Positions 14,301-23,100 of a DNA stretch of 64,000 bases are shown in pieces; the stretch's first letter is position 1, and the number at the start of each line of letters is the position of its first letter. The notes beneath the pieces were generated by a model. That model searched no databases and was not told the DNA's origin. It was given only the letters and a program-made list of their open reading frames with translations. The position numbers were made by a program, and so were the translations under genes. Source of the DNA: Dipylidium caninum (lineage: Eukaryota > Platyhelminthes > Cestoda > Cyclophyllidea > Dipylidiidae); NCBI GenBank assembly GCA_017562135.1, contig QEYB01000158.1:186001-250000 (forward strand), given 5' to 3'.

Positions 14301-16438
14301 CCGCCTCCGTGGGCTGAGTTATCGCCCTTTATTTTGTAGTTTTGTTGCCCTAAAGCACGCAATAATACACCACTCGCCTTTGCATTTCAGAGGTCCTCCG
14401 GACCAGGCTTCCGCAGCCAGTGGCGGCAGCGGCGGAGGCAACGGGATTATAGCCTTCTCGCTCTGTGGCGGTTGTGCTTGTCCTTTCCATCAAGACTGTC
14501 TGCTCAGCAGCCTCTCGCGTCACGGAACTCGCTCCTGTGCCGCCGCCTCCCGCAGCGCCGCCCCCCGCGGCACTCGCGCTTTCGACTCCGTGTCCGTGTC
14601 AGCCCTCTCCTCCCACTACTCCCTCATGCCCTGCCACATCAACACGACCGCCGCTGCCCGACAGGACTGTCTGAAGAGCGCCCTCCTCCTTTGCCAGCGC
14701 TGTCGACGCCTGGCTGGCGGTTGTGGCGAGAAGGACGCGGAGGAGTGCTTTGCTGAACCGCTCTCCGATGAACTGCTCGAGGCAGTGGAACTCAAGGAGA
14801 AGATTAGTGACGCCGGCGATGAGGCCGGTGAAGAGGAGAACGACGGTGAGGACGAAAGCGAGATGACAGAATTGGCTCAGGAGGGCGACTCCGCGGTCCT
14901 TGAGGTCGACGAGGAGATGCTCCCGAGAAATCGCAATGTAAATTGGGCAAGAGGGAGGGCGGGGGAGAGAGAGAGAGAGAAATCTGTCTACTCTCGATGG
15001 AAAGGGCGCTGGTCGTTCATTTATATATTCCTCGTCTCCCCGCAGGTGCTACTGACTCCGCCGCAAGGCAGGTCTCTCTTCAACGGTGTACCAACGGCCA
15101 GACGTGGACGCGGCCGGCGTTCTCGGGGGTCTTTTTCCCTGCGCTCCGCCTCCGGTTCCGGTTACCGCGGCCGGGCAGCAAAGCGTCCACGCTACTTGGA
15201 CGATTATGAGGCTGATGAGGGCGAGGGCGGCAACACCTCCAGCAGCGAAGTGCTGACAACGAAGACAAACAAGGCGGTGGAGGAGGAGATCTACGCTGAG
15301 GAGGATGTGCTCTACGAGGATGAAGTGGAAGCCTACAGCGATTTGAAGTCGAGGAATAGGGCGCGACGAGGCGGTTTCAGCAGCCGAGGTGCGTGCATGT
15401 GCTACTCGTGGGGCCTCGACTAAGGAGACCCACTTGGATGCCACAATTTTGGCGGTCTATCGGTTGGGGCAGGCGCTTCACCGCAGAAAAATAGCTTTAA
15501 TCCATGTCCGCGGAGCTCATTCCCTGGAAGTCATTTCAGGGAGGAGGAGGAAATCCTTTCACCGGTGCAACAGCGACAGTTGGGAGATGTTGATTTTTGT
15601 GAACAAGGTTTTTCTTTCTTGTTTCACAGTTGGGAAAGTTTCCAACAGCGCGACAACAGGTCGGAAGCGTGGCCGACCCTGCAAAAGCGCGCCGGATATC
15701 GCGTTCCCTCGCTCCCCGCCCTTGAAACCCGATGATGCGGGATTAACACTGACGAAGGCGGAGGACGAAGAGGTGAAGAAGACGGGGGAGGCTGGGGAGG
15801 TGAACGAGGTGGAGGAGGAAGAGGAGGAGGCAAGTGGACGCTTCCCCATCCGTTCGCAGCAGGCGGCAGAGCGCCTTCTCGCGGAGATCTCGGCCCTGTC
15901 CGCCGCCCGTCCCCTGTTGCGTTGCGCGCTCAGCAAGACCTTCCAGTCGGACGCGCCGTCGGAACAATTGATGCAGTCCCAGACGCAGCAACGACGGCGC
16001 AACTCCACTCGGCCCCGCCGGTCCTCTGCTCTCCCCGATGCCTCGTCCCCAACGAAAGCATCGTCTGCTAGTGGACTGCTCGCTTACGACCTGGAAAGTC
16101 TTCGTGACCTCCTGGCACAAGGCACTCTACCTGGCGGACCGTCCCAGGTTGTCTCGCAGTTACGGTGGGTTGCCTCGTCACTTGTGGTGCATTTTTGGAG
16201 CCCCCCTCGACTCGTATCCACTTTTTATGAAGGAATAGAACTTTGTTAGGTGGTTCAGTTGGTTTCTAGATTGCTGATGAGAAGGTATAATCACCATTTT
16301 TGCGATTAAACCGCCGTTTGTAGACTGCTGACACAACACTGGACAGCGTCCAACCGTCCCGGTAGCCGTCTCCATGGTTGCGCTCTGGACGTTTCTGCCT
16401 TCCTGGAGAAGCGGTTACGAGAGCTTTCCGAGAATTAA
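5347..16438 (+). CDS. baz1a: ACF1/BAZ1A-like ISWI chromatin-remodelling subunit, about 22 exons
   Basis: The nuclear protein is the large partner of the ISWI ATPase in ACF/CHRAC, which slides and spaces nucleosomes. Exons I can place are 5347-5459, 7055-7407, 7667-7733, 7807-8031, 8105-8219, 8290-8379, 8495-8779, 8812-8948, 9023-9610, 10305-10657, 10909-11109, 11197-11563, 12242-12565, one or more short exons at 12.66-12.9 kb, then 13135-13214, 13352-13513, 13765-13868, 13940-14252, 14391-14937, 15046-15388, 15630-16164 and 16324-16438. Phases agree at every placed junction except inside exon 2, which needs one extra base. The start MPLLNGEPFVKSQPPPDLRP matches the human BAZ1A N-terminus. Domain order is WAC, DDT, WHIM1/2, acidic linker, partial PHD, AT-hook and weak bromodomain. 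The product is about 1,800 residues, against about 1,556 in human. The order of domains and the exact N-terminus favour BAZ1A over BAZ1B, BAZ2 or CECR2. Confidence 0.9.
5460..7054 (+). other. Intron 1 of the ACF1 gene
   Basis: The donor follows ...GAC TAT GA and the acceptor is ...tcgtcag before CGATTTCTTTGAG, which joins to give Asp-Tyr-Asp-Asp-Phe-Phe-Glu-Arg as in BAZ1A. The intron is 1,595 nt and AT-rich. I see nothing else in it. Confidence 0.75.
7055..7407 (+). CDS. baz1a: ACF1 exon 2: WAC domain, with an apparent frame break
   Basis: The first part reads DFFERTIQLNSVVWGCSFCG then LNYREALACEEGDRSRLAAF, which is the WAC (WSTF/Acf1/cbp146) motif that binds DNA near the nucleosome edge. 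From about 7200 the homology continues in another frame as HARRRRLADLVDILLAFAAP and RFFVGEEVCLRR. Length arithmetic agrees with a break: both flanking junction phases are satisfied only if one base is added (or two removed) at about 7175-7215. No GT-AG intron of the right length modulo 3 is visible there. The likely donor is at 7408 (GA|gtgctg), giving Leu-Asp-Pro-Glu across the next junction. Confidence 0.8.
7667..8379 (+). CDS. baz1a: ACF1 exons 3-6: linker between WAC and DDT
   Basis: Exons 7667-7733, 7807-8031, 8105-8219 and 8290-8379 are separated by introns of 73, 73 and 70 nt. The translation includes DPKSIKYVVLCVGNQTG, FLNRDRIKSFIRQTGKLENQ and WADVFAEPDLPWSDIVLPRV. This corresponds to the BAZ1A region with the SRDKLKLFLKQ-like helix and the acidic aromatic segment ahead of the charged linker. 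The lysine/glutamate-rich coiled coil before DDT in vertebrates is shortened to a short basic peptide here. Confidence 0.8.
8495..8948 (+). CDS. baz1a: ACF1 exons 7-8: DDT domain, split by a 32-nt intron
   Basis: The DDT domain is a helical bundle of remodelling factors that helps ISWI contact. The residues FIPPEDFGVCLRVYEFFHIF, then TWGVLEDVLLSNDPTGPFAD and ALFGLLCAIRRLE, align with the BAZ1A DDT helices. The two halves are in different frames. They rejoin if bases 8780-8811 are removed, which is a 32-nt GT...AG intron with phase 1 on both sides. Confidence 0.85.
9023..11109 (+). CDS. baz1a: ACF1 exons 9-11: WHIM region
   Basis: Exons 9023-9610, 10305-10657 and 10909-11109. The residues DDPCVDLMRSNREIVDRLRS correspond to the human segment with MELRLSNPSLVKKL. 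SLTSLMDEVLLQPQLRERME corresponds to the following helix, and FSIIPLGQDRIYR corresponds to the WHIM2 motif NIFPLGRDRMYRRYW. WHIM motifs contact ISWI and linker DNA. Exon 9 has an Ala/Ser-rich insert (9050-9450) that is absent from vertebrate homologues as I remember them. Donor 9611 (ACG|gtgatt) is preferred over 9606 because it keeps phase 0 into exon 10. Confidence 0.8.
11197..12565 (+). CDS. baz1a: ACF1 exons 12-13: WHIM3 and following helices
   Basis: Exon 11197-11563 begins RRYWLVPSLPAVLVEDTAHE, completing the WHIM2 motif across the junction. Exon 12242-12565 contains SSRWSVLLPLPSSRGEAVDD and LEASLNPRGTRESHLRKAVC, matching the human segment with NRWCFYSSCEQL and LNSRGHRESALKE. The 678-nt intron between them contains open frames on both strands that carry no homology. 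Confidence 0.8.
12658..13513 (+). CDS. baz1a: ACF1 exons in the 12.66-13.51 kb segment, partly unresolved
   Basis: LLDLVLFAHEE at about 12750-12785 matches the human helix with FLLDIEDRIYQ, but its borders are uncertain. A 26-nt intron, 12726-12751, would link it to a preceding short exon. Exon 13135-13214 reads DPRGILLAWLETAVRGVALR and fits the human helix with HYLAMALFQIEQGIERRF. Exon 13352-13513 is an acidic, Glu/Lys-rich segment, probably coiled coil or disordered. Coding content between 12790 and 13134 was not resolved. Confidence 0.55.
13765..14937 (+). CDS. baz1a: ACF1 exons before and through a partial PHD finger
   Basis: Exons 13765-13868, 13940-14252 and 14391-14937. GFQRWCTCVLSATTTAQLHL matches the human segment with VLDRWRESLLSSASLSQVFL. 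The next exon has IIAFSLCGGCACPFHQDCLL, a clear CxxC...HxxC of a PHD finger, and later LLLCQRCRRL as the last CxxC. A Ser/Ala-rich insert of roughly 50 residues separates them. I could not find the first CxxC pair upstream. The exon ends in a long acidic run. Donor 14253 (GGTAG|gtgctc) keeps the frame. Confidence 0.75.
15046..15388 (+). CDS. baz1a: ACF1 exon: basic then acidic low-complexity linker
   Basis: The exon starts VLLTPPQGRSLFNGV, followed by an Arg/Gly/Ser-rich stretch and an acidic Glu/Asp/Tyr-rich stretch. It fits the disordered linker between the PHD finger and the AT-hook of BAZ1A. Phase is 0 in and 1 out. Confidence 0.75.
15630..16438 (+). CDS. baz1a: ACF1 last exons: AT-hook and divergent bromodomain
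   Basis: Exon 15630-16164 contains GRKRGRPCKS, an AT-hook. An acidic run and QAAERLLAEISALSAARPLL follow, fitting helix Z of the BAZ1A bromodomain. YDLESLRDLLAQGTLPGG fits the segment after the ZA loop, and exon 16324-16438 gives the last helix ending LEKRLRELSEN before TAA. The acetyl-lysine-binding Asn seen in typical bromodomains is not clearly placed, and a basic insert splits the domain. Acetyl-lysine binding is therefore doubtful. Confidence 0.7.
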
Positions 16439-16562
16439 CTAAAGCATTTCAACCCCATTTCTGCCAGCTCTTCTGGGCGTGGTGTCCGACGACACCGAAA
16501 TGTAAACTTCCGATTTTTCTATTTCTCGATTGTAAAAGTGCTCTGCGGGTGCGTGTTTGTTT

Positions 16563-16582
16563 GTGTGTGTGTGTGTGTGTGT
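16563..16582 (+). repeat. (TG)10 microsatellite
   Basis: Ten perfect TG dinucleotides lie in the 3' UTR of the ACF1 gene. Confidence 0.9.
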
Positions 16583-16758
16583 CATATGGAACGCATGTAT
16601 TTTAGCTGTTTACTGTAACCGTCCCAATTTTTTTCTCTTTTGGTCGCTGGGTCGTCGGGCAAAAGCAGTGCGCGTTATCTCGCATATCTCCGCCTACTTA
16701 TTTGTTAACAAGTAGTTTGTTATACTTCCGTGGGGAAACACGGGTTTGTAAAGGCATT

Positions 16759-16764
16759 AATAAA
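16759..16764 (+). terminator. Possible polyadenylation signal of ACF1
   Basis: AATAAA lies 321 nt past the ACF1 stop codon on the coding strand. It is the first clear signal I see in the 3' UTR. Confidence 0.45.
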
Positions 16765-17461
16765 AGGTTCCCTGACAAGCAATGCCAACGGTTTTTCGGT
16801 GATACCAGCGCACCAGTTTTTCCCAAGCATCAGTTTTGTGGTTCGTGTTCAGTGATGTTTGGCTGTGTGTCGTCTTATCCATCCTAACAGATTATCGCCT
16901 TTAGGTTGGACTCGAGATTTCACCAAATACTAACCGCCCACGCGGTCATCCTGATGGTTGTTAATCCATTTCTGTATCGCAATTTCTTAGGTGTTGGAGG
17001 GGTTTCGTCGGCAAGACTCGTCTCTCGCGACTGCGCAATAGAGACGAGTGAAAAATGTGAAAAGGGGCTTAGCTGCTCCTACTGATTGGCGAACTGGTGT
17101 CCCGCATCTCCGTGTCAGTAGTCGGAGTAAATGCTCACTGCTAAGGCGTGCTTCGGTCCAATGTCTTCGTCCACGCTTTAGGAGGGAGGGCGTGGACGAA
17201 AGCACCCAAATTGGCGTCCTCGCTCGTTACGAGGCGGGGTTTTAACTGCCCAGAACTTGTTACGACGGCGTCTCCAATGCCCCCTTTTCACCTGCTGACC
17301 CCATTTCGACGATGCCGGGATCGCACCCCCGCCAGTGGAATCCCGCAGCCTCTTCCCTCCTCGGGACCGGTAACCGCATCTTGCATCATAAGACGGTTTC
17401 AGTATCGACAAAATACTTTTTTTTCGTAGAAATTCTGGTCAGTCTTAGAAGTCATTCGCGC

Positions 17462-19480
17462 CTACCACGGTCTCCACACCGCAGGACGTTTCACCTCCTG
17501 CTTCTGTTGTTGATTCACTCCCTCAGGGAGAGGCTGGAGCGGCGTCGGTGGGAGCGGGGGCGGTGGCGGTGGCGGTGGGACGAGCGTTTTATGCCCGAGG
17601 GCGCCGATAAAGGCGGAGGCAGCACTGATTTTCCGCGACTCCAGAGCTATCAGCAGTGCTGCTGTCTGCTGGGGTGGAAGGGGCTGCGGCGCCGCGCCGA
17701 TCGTTGGACTCGCGGTGGAGGAGGCGATCTGGGTGGGCGACGTGAGGAGATGACGCAGGGTTGCCTCGCACGCCGAGTAGCCCGCCAGAAAACTCAGCCA
17801 CGGGGTCTGCGTTGGCAGCACCGAGGCGCTTTCTGTAGGATATGGCATAAAACCAAACATGAAGAACCTACTGAGAACGACAACGACAGTCGGCGACGCA
17901 ACCTCTCGGGTTTTTGGATGCGTCGCCCGTCCGATTGCTTGGGGTAGTCGACCCACTCCCCGCACTCCCAGACCCTTCCTGTGACCTGGTCGAGCCCGCT
18001 TGGATCGAGTGGTGTGATGACTTGCCTTGCATCAAAAGTGGGACCGGGGCGTCTCCTCGTCGAGGTAGGCTTTGAGGCCGTTTGAGTGCAGATAGACAGG
18101 AACGAAGTCCTTCCAGCCGCCCTAGCACTCTCTTCGGGGAGGGAGGCCCCCAACCACTACGACTCCGTGGGTAAATAAAACCGCTCCTTTTTTGAATGCC
18201 TCGCTGGGCTACTGGGCAGCGAATCGACTTAACTCGCCCACCAACACTATTCATTCCGATCGTCTAACACCCTTCTGCGGTAAAATCGGAGGAGCTGAAC
18301 CTCCTCACAGCGAGTCTTCCAGCCCACAAGTCGCGTCTTCACGGGGCTTTTGCGAGTAAACGAGCAGAAACACTTACGGTTGGCGCAGGAGTGCAAATAC
18401 TTGACGGTGAGGTCGAGGATGTCGGCTTTTTCCAGCTTCTGGGCACCCTAAAACAGAGAATGTCGACCGCCAATTCTGAATCCGGCAAAGGCAAAGATGC
18501 CTTGTACCCCAACTCCTGCGAAAAGCGGTCGCCTGGAGAACAACAAACGCACCTCCTTGAGAATGGGCTCTGCCACGAAGCGCTTCAGCGACTCCAACGC
18601 CAGGTTGATGCGCTCCCGCCTCTTCCTCTCCATCAGCGGTTTGGCTATCTAAACGAACCAATCGAGAAAAATTGTTAAAATCCCAACAATCCGGCAACTC
18701 GACTCGCCCCCCTCCCCATTTCGGCCTCGCCTCGCCCCCACGAGGCGGCTACCGCGCTTGTGCATAGCACCGGTGGCGTCTGTCTTCCCACCGACTAGCA
18801 GAATGACTGTCCGACTCTTCCGGGAAGCGTGCCGAACGCCCTGTGCTTCATTCCAGTTACTGCTTTGCCTCCCCTTCGGGATTTTGCATTCGCCGACCAC
18901 AAAGATGTTCAGAAGGACACACGGTTTTGCTTGGGCGGATTAGTCGACCCACTGAGGAAGGGGGGCAGTCTCTCTTGGGTTTCAGGCGACTTCGTTGTCG
19001 AAGGAAGCGAAGCAGTCATGCAGACGATCTCGAGGTAGGTCGTCTTGGAGAAGTTCACTGACGCATTGATGGGCGACCACAAAAGGAGGAAAAAACCACT
19101 TTCCGAGTACTTCATTACAAGATTATGTAAATCCACAGCGTTCGAGAGTCCACGCCACTAAAACCCATCATTTGTCTCTCCCTTTCGTTTCGTTGGGTGA
19201 CTTTTGGCGTCCGATTTCCTCGATGTCGACCAGCCACGCAGCTGCTGGCCATTCACACAACGAACAAGTCATACGATGGGAAATCTCACTTTTGAGAGCC
19301 AGCTAATCTCACCTTGCGTAGTTGACTAACATCCGCACCACTGTTCCGTGGACGAATTCGAGGCGACGGAGTCTCGAGACGGTTTGGACGGGGACAGGGA
19401 AGCCGCGGAAGGACTCCACTAGGCGTCTGAAACGAGACGGCGGCGCCGGCATGGGAGCTCGGGTGCTGAGGCTGTGTCAT
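17462..19480 (-). CDS. HES/hairy-family bHLH-Orange repressor with WRPW, complete, four exons
   Basis: The gene encodes a nuclear DNA-binding repressor. Minus-strand exons are 19480-19313, 18648-18553, 18447-18378 and 17832-17462, totalling 705 nt in frame for 234 residues. The basic region and helix 1 read RKIAKPLMERKRRERINLAL and carry the HES-specific proline. Loop and helix 2 read GAQKLEKADILDLTVKYLHS. A short linker leads to an Orange domain with FLAGYSACEATLRHLL. The tail has a Pro run and ends in WRPW, the Groucho/TLE recruitment motif, directly before the stop. The splice within bHLH after AEPILKE is typical of the family. The start at 19480 is the nearest ATG, but the frame stays open upstream to an ATG at 19768, so a longer N-terminus is possible. 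Sites upstream suggest autoregulation and Notch input. Confidence 0.95.
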
Positions 19481-19549
19481 TCGGGGCACACTTTTGCGTA
19501 AAATGCGATCGTGGACGGAAGCACACTCTCGGGCGTGTGCCCCTCCCGA

Positions 19550-19635
19550 CACGCGATTGGCACGTGCACTCGCCGTGTGCGTGCGTGCGTCCACCCCCTC
19601 CGCCGACCAATCAGCGTGCAGCGCGCACGCACGAG
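19550..19635. promoter_or_regulatory. Cluster of hairy/E-box-type sites just upstream of HES
   Basis: CACGCG (19550-19555, the class C site of hairy proteins), CACGTG (19561-19566, a class B/E-box) and CACGAG (19630-19635, N-box form) lie 70-155 nt upstream of the chosen HES start codon. A CCAAT pentamer lies at about 19607-19611. HES proteins are known to repress their own promoters through such sites. The transcription start is unknown, so the sites could fall in the 5' UTR. Confidence 0.45.
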
Positions 19636-20186
19636 GTGGCAACTTTGCGGTGGTGACCGCCAGTGACTCAGCTGATCGCATATTGGCGGAATGTAGGCGA
19701 CACCATTGTCCCGGGGCGTCTGGGCATTGTCTGTGCCTCCCGCCTCGCCCCGAGACGTGTCCGCGCAAAGTCTGTGTTCACCCGAGTCGGAAGACACATT
19801 CGATTATACCCTGGCAACGCAGAAACGTCTGTCCCCAGCACTTTTGCGTGCTCGTACAGCTTACGAGGGCGGCGGAGAGGCACCACATCAACAGTAATTT
19901 CGACCGTTTTCTATCACTTACAGCGAATACGTGTTGGGGGCCTTCTGATTGCCCAAACGTCACTTTTCTCCGACTTCAACATCTTGTGCGCATTTCATTC
20001 ACCCATTCTTCCGTCCGTCTATTAAAGACGACCATTCGACCAGTAACATTTCACATCTGGGCATGCGAAAAGCCTGTCCGAGGCGAGGTTGCCGGCCGGC
20101 GAGTGACCTGGCAGCCCCTGACGCAAGAGGCACCATTAAACCGATTATCCCACTCCCCAAGGGGGAAGGCGGACGGCGTGGCGAAC

Positions 20187-20194
20187 CGTGGGAA
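20187..20194 (+). promoter_or_regulatory. Candidate CSL/Su(H) site, CGTGGGAA
   Basis: This is an exact match to the high-affinity consensus of the Notch effector CSL/Su(H), about 700 bp upstream of the HES start codon. The same octamer in inverse orientation lies at 21591-21598 and 31721-31728. An 8-mer is short, so chance is a real possibility. Confidence 0.35.
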
Positions 20195-23100
20195 CGCCGT
20201 AAACCCGCCCGGGATGGCAACACCTCCGGAAACGGCGGCCGGTGAAACACGCCGCCCGGCCGAGGCCGCTGTTTCTCACCTACACGTCTTGGTGGACGGG
20301 CTGAGGCAGGAAGCGAACAGCGTGGGCGATGGGGGCCGACGCCGGTGGCGAAGTTTGAAGCGCTTCAGGGCGATTAAGGACTGCGTTGCGGAGCTCTCAG
20401 GCCACGCACGCCTCGATTGTCCCCAGTCGCGTTTTAGACCCCGTGTCGGCAGGTTTTCGTCGTAATCACTGCACTCAGTTGAAGCTAGGCACAGCCGATG
20501 GATCGCCGGGTGAATCGCTTCACGTCAACTTAGTCCGTCGACATCGAGAGGCCGCGCAGTTGTCCTCGACTCTACTTTCGCGTTGCATTCCACAGAAGTT
20601 TTCGGTGGAGAAGCGGATTTGATCAGATGACCGCATCCGCGACGCGGAAACCGGTTGGGGACGGAAGAACCCAGCAAACGTAGTGGAGAACGTTCTGCTT
20701 GGCAAAGTCAGGGCTTCGGCACACAAGTCGCCGTTTGCGACGCCTTCCGTTGCGACAGTCGCAAACGGGGCGTCGTCCTCTCTACCGTCTCCTTGCGGGC
20801 TCGAGGAGCGCAGCGGTGGGACAAGCGGGTCCGGGGGGAGTGGGGAGAAAGAGAGGCTTGGAGGCTTGTAGCAGGCCACCTCGACTCTTGACTCTGTTTA
20901 TTTACCCAAATCCGGTAGTCCGGCGGACGCCACCCCATGCTGCGTCGGCCGGCCTAATCCGCGACCTCGGCGCAGCCACCTGCGGCAGATATTGCTCATA
21001 TCGGTGGAAGGGCATCTCTTTTAACCTACAAATGAAATATACTTTCTTTTCAAATATCGTTTGAGACGAAGATTGGGGTCTTTTATAAAGAAATTCTCTG
21101 CCCGCCGGTCTGTAGTATGCTACTGATTAGATAAAGTAGTATAACCGCTATTGGAGCGTTTGCTCTTGTACTCCGGTGAAGATTGAGAATTGTGGGGCCT
21201 CTGAGTGAAGCTCTTCCGTTCGCTTACAGCTCCGCCGACCCGGAAAAGATCGCCAGTCATTTTTACCCATGTGAACGAGAGAAAAGAGAGTGACAAGCGC
21301 TCCGGACAGCTCAAGGACCCATGTTGTTAGGTTCGTGGCAGCGCCAGAACGCGTCTGCGGGGCGATGGAAGGGCGGCACGATCCCATTTCCACCAGGTGC
21401 CTCTGCCGTGGAGGAGGTGCTTCTGTAATAGCAGTGGCACCTGCTTCATGGCAGTTGAGACGGCCTGTTTCACTCCAACGCCTCTTTTCCGCAACGTCGG
21501 ACCCGTCGACACGTTGGACTGACGTGGAGACGACTTTTGTGCGCTATCATGAAGCAATTATGGCTAAAGTGGAAGGCATTCTCTATTCCATTCCCACGTC
21601 GTCCGGAAGAAATGCCACCAAGCGAAGGTCTTGTACCCGCGACCGTCTTTTTTCTGGACAGGCTGTGCATCGGTCTGCAAGTGGCCGCCTCCATGACGAC
21701 TAGACGAGACGTCAAACCTCTAGTTCCGAGAAATAAACGTCAATGACGCCCGACTGAAAGTCATTTGTCGAGTCTTCACAAGCCAAATGCCCAATAAACT
21801 CTGGGAAAGCCGTGATTCTCTCTCTTCTCACTTTTTCCTAAAAGTCACGTCCCGCGCATCGGTCGTCTGGAAGAGGTGTAGCCGCCCGCCTTCTCCCAAA
21901 TCCGAGCGTCTAGCGAAAGAGCGAGGGAGAGAGGAGCCTCCCTCTTCGGCCGTCGTCGTCTCTTCTCGTCAAATGGAGCAGACAAGGGCGCGCCGAAGTG
22001 AGGACGGTAGGGGACCGCTACTGATGCTGGTGCAGTATTTCCCAGTGAGGCTTCTCGGCCGCTGAGACAGTCGAAGCATCAGGCCGTCGTCGGCGTCAAG
22101 GGAATCCCCTCATCGCCCCGCAAAACTGTCACTCACCATTGGAGCAGTCGGAGACGAACAGGAGCGAAGGGCGTTCTGGCGCCCGAAGGAGTTCGTGCTG
22201 CAACGTATTCGTCCTCCTTCCCCGCCGTCGGAGGTGTAGCCTTCACCGAAAACTGTAAGCGGGGACAAACGGCGGCTTTCACTGGTCGAGAGTCGCATCG
22301 CACCACCGTGAAAGACAGCAAGAACGGCCACAGAGCCAACGGATTCGTCCGCTGTAGCATCCGGGTTGCATTCCACTCCGCCGAGGCCCTGTCCGAGCAG
22401 CAAACAATCAAGTGAAGCTAAAATTTAGGTGTAACAAAAGCCTCCTACCGTTAGGAATGAGGAAAAGGCGATAGGAGAAACTAACGTTGGGGGGGGGAGG
22501 GGAAAGTTGGTGCAAAATGCCACAAACCTTCGAGTGGCTCCTCTCTGCCTCCCAGCGCAAGGGCGGCTGATGATGGCCTGACCTGGTTGCATTTGCTCGG
22601 TGTGCCACGTTCCTCCTGGCTGAACGGTATCCTGCAAAGGCTCCACAGTTGCCTGCGACGAGCCGAGGCTTCTCGCCACCGGCGCCACCGTAGCAACCGC
22701 AGATACGAGGGGAGGTGCGATTACACGCTGTCTCGAGTTATTCGAGGGGGATGCGGGGGCCGACGGCGAGGGTCAACGAGTCTCCCACCTGCCGCCAAAC
22801 GACGTTGTCATGACATCTGCTCACCCAGACAAGTGACGTCACCGGTCCCATGGGTGGCGGAGCCAAGGCGGCTGTCGGTCGACGCGTGGACTAGGCAGAA
22901 CTGTCGACTGTCACCGAACCAGGTGCGTCGACGGTAGCCCGACGTCGACTGCCTCATGCCGGGCCAGTGTGAGGCGTCAGCCGCGCAACCACGCGGTCGC
23001 ATGTCAACGGCGAACGTCCTGCTGAGCAGCATCTCTCAGGGCCGACCGAGTTCTCCCCACCGAGTCCGATCATCTGCGCGGTGGTGTCTTTTCGGCAGAG

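Larger units (their letters stand above)
16439..17461. other. Convergent 3' UTR region between ACF1 and HES
   Basis: The two genes end towards each other here. I found no further coding exon. A (TG)n run is annotated separately. I did not find an AATAAA for the HES gene on the minus strand. Confidence 0.5.

Noticed and set aside
14092..15423. 443-codon open frame taken as a single exon
   Set aside because: It covers two real ACF1 exons, but it also reads through a typical intron (14253-14390), another at 14938-15045, and past the donor at 15389. The homology and phases support the spliced model.
18061..18250. An extra HES exon following bHLH helix 2
   Set aside because: A frame with an acceptor exists there, but joining exon 18447-18378 directly to 17832 gives the right phase and places the Orange domain at normal spacing.
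19494..20465. 323-codon plus-strand open frame upstream of HES
   Set aside because: It overlaps the HES first exon region on the opposite strand, has no domain, and lies in CpG-rich sequence with few stop codons.
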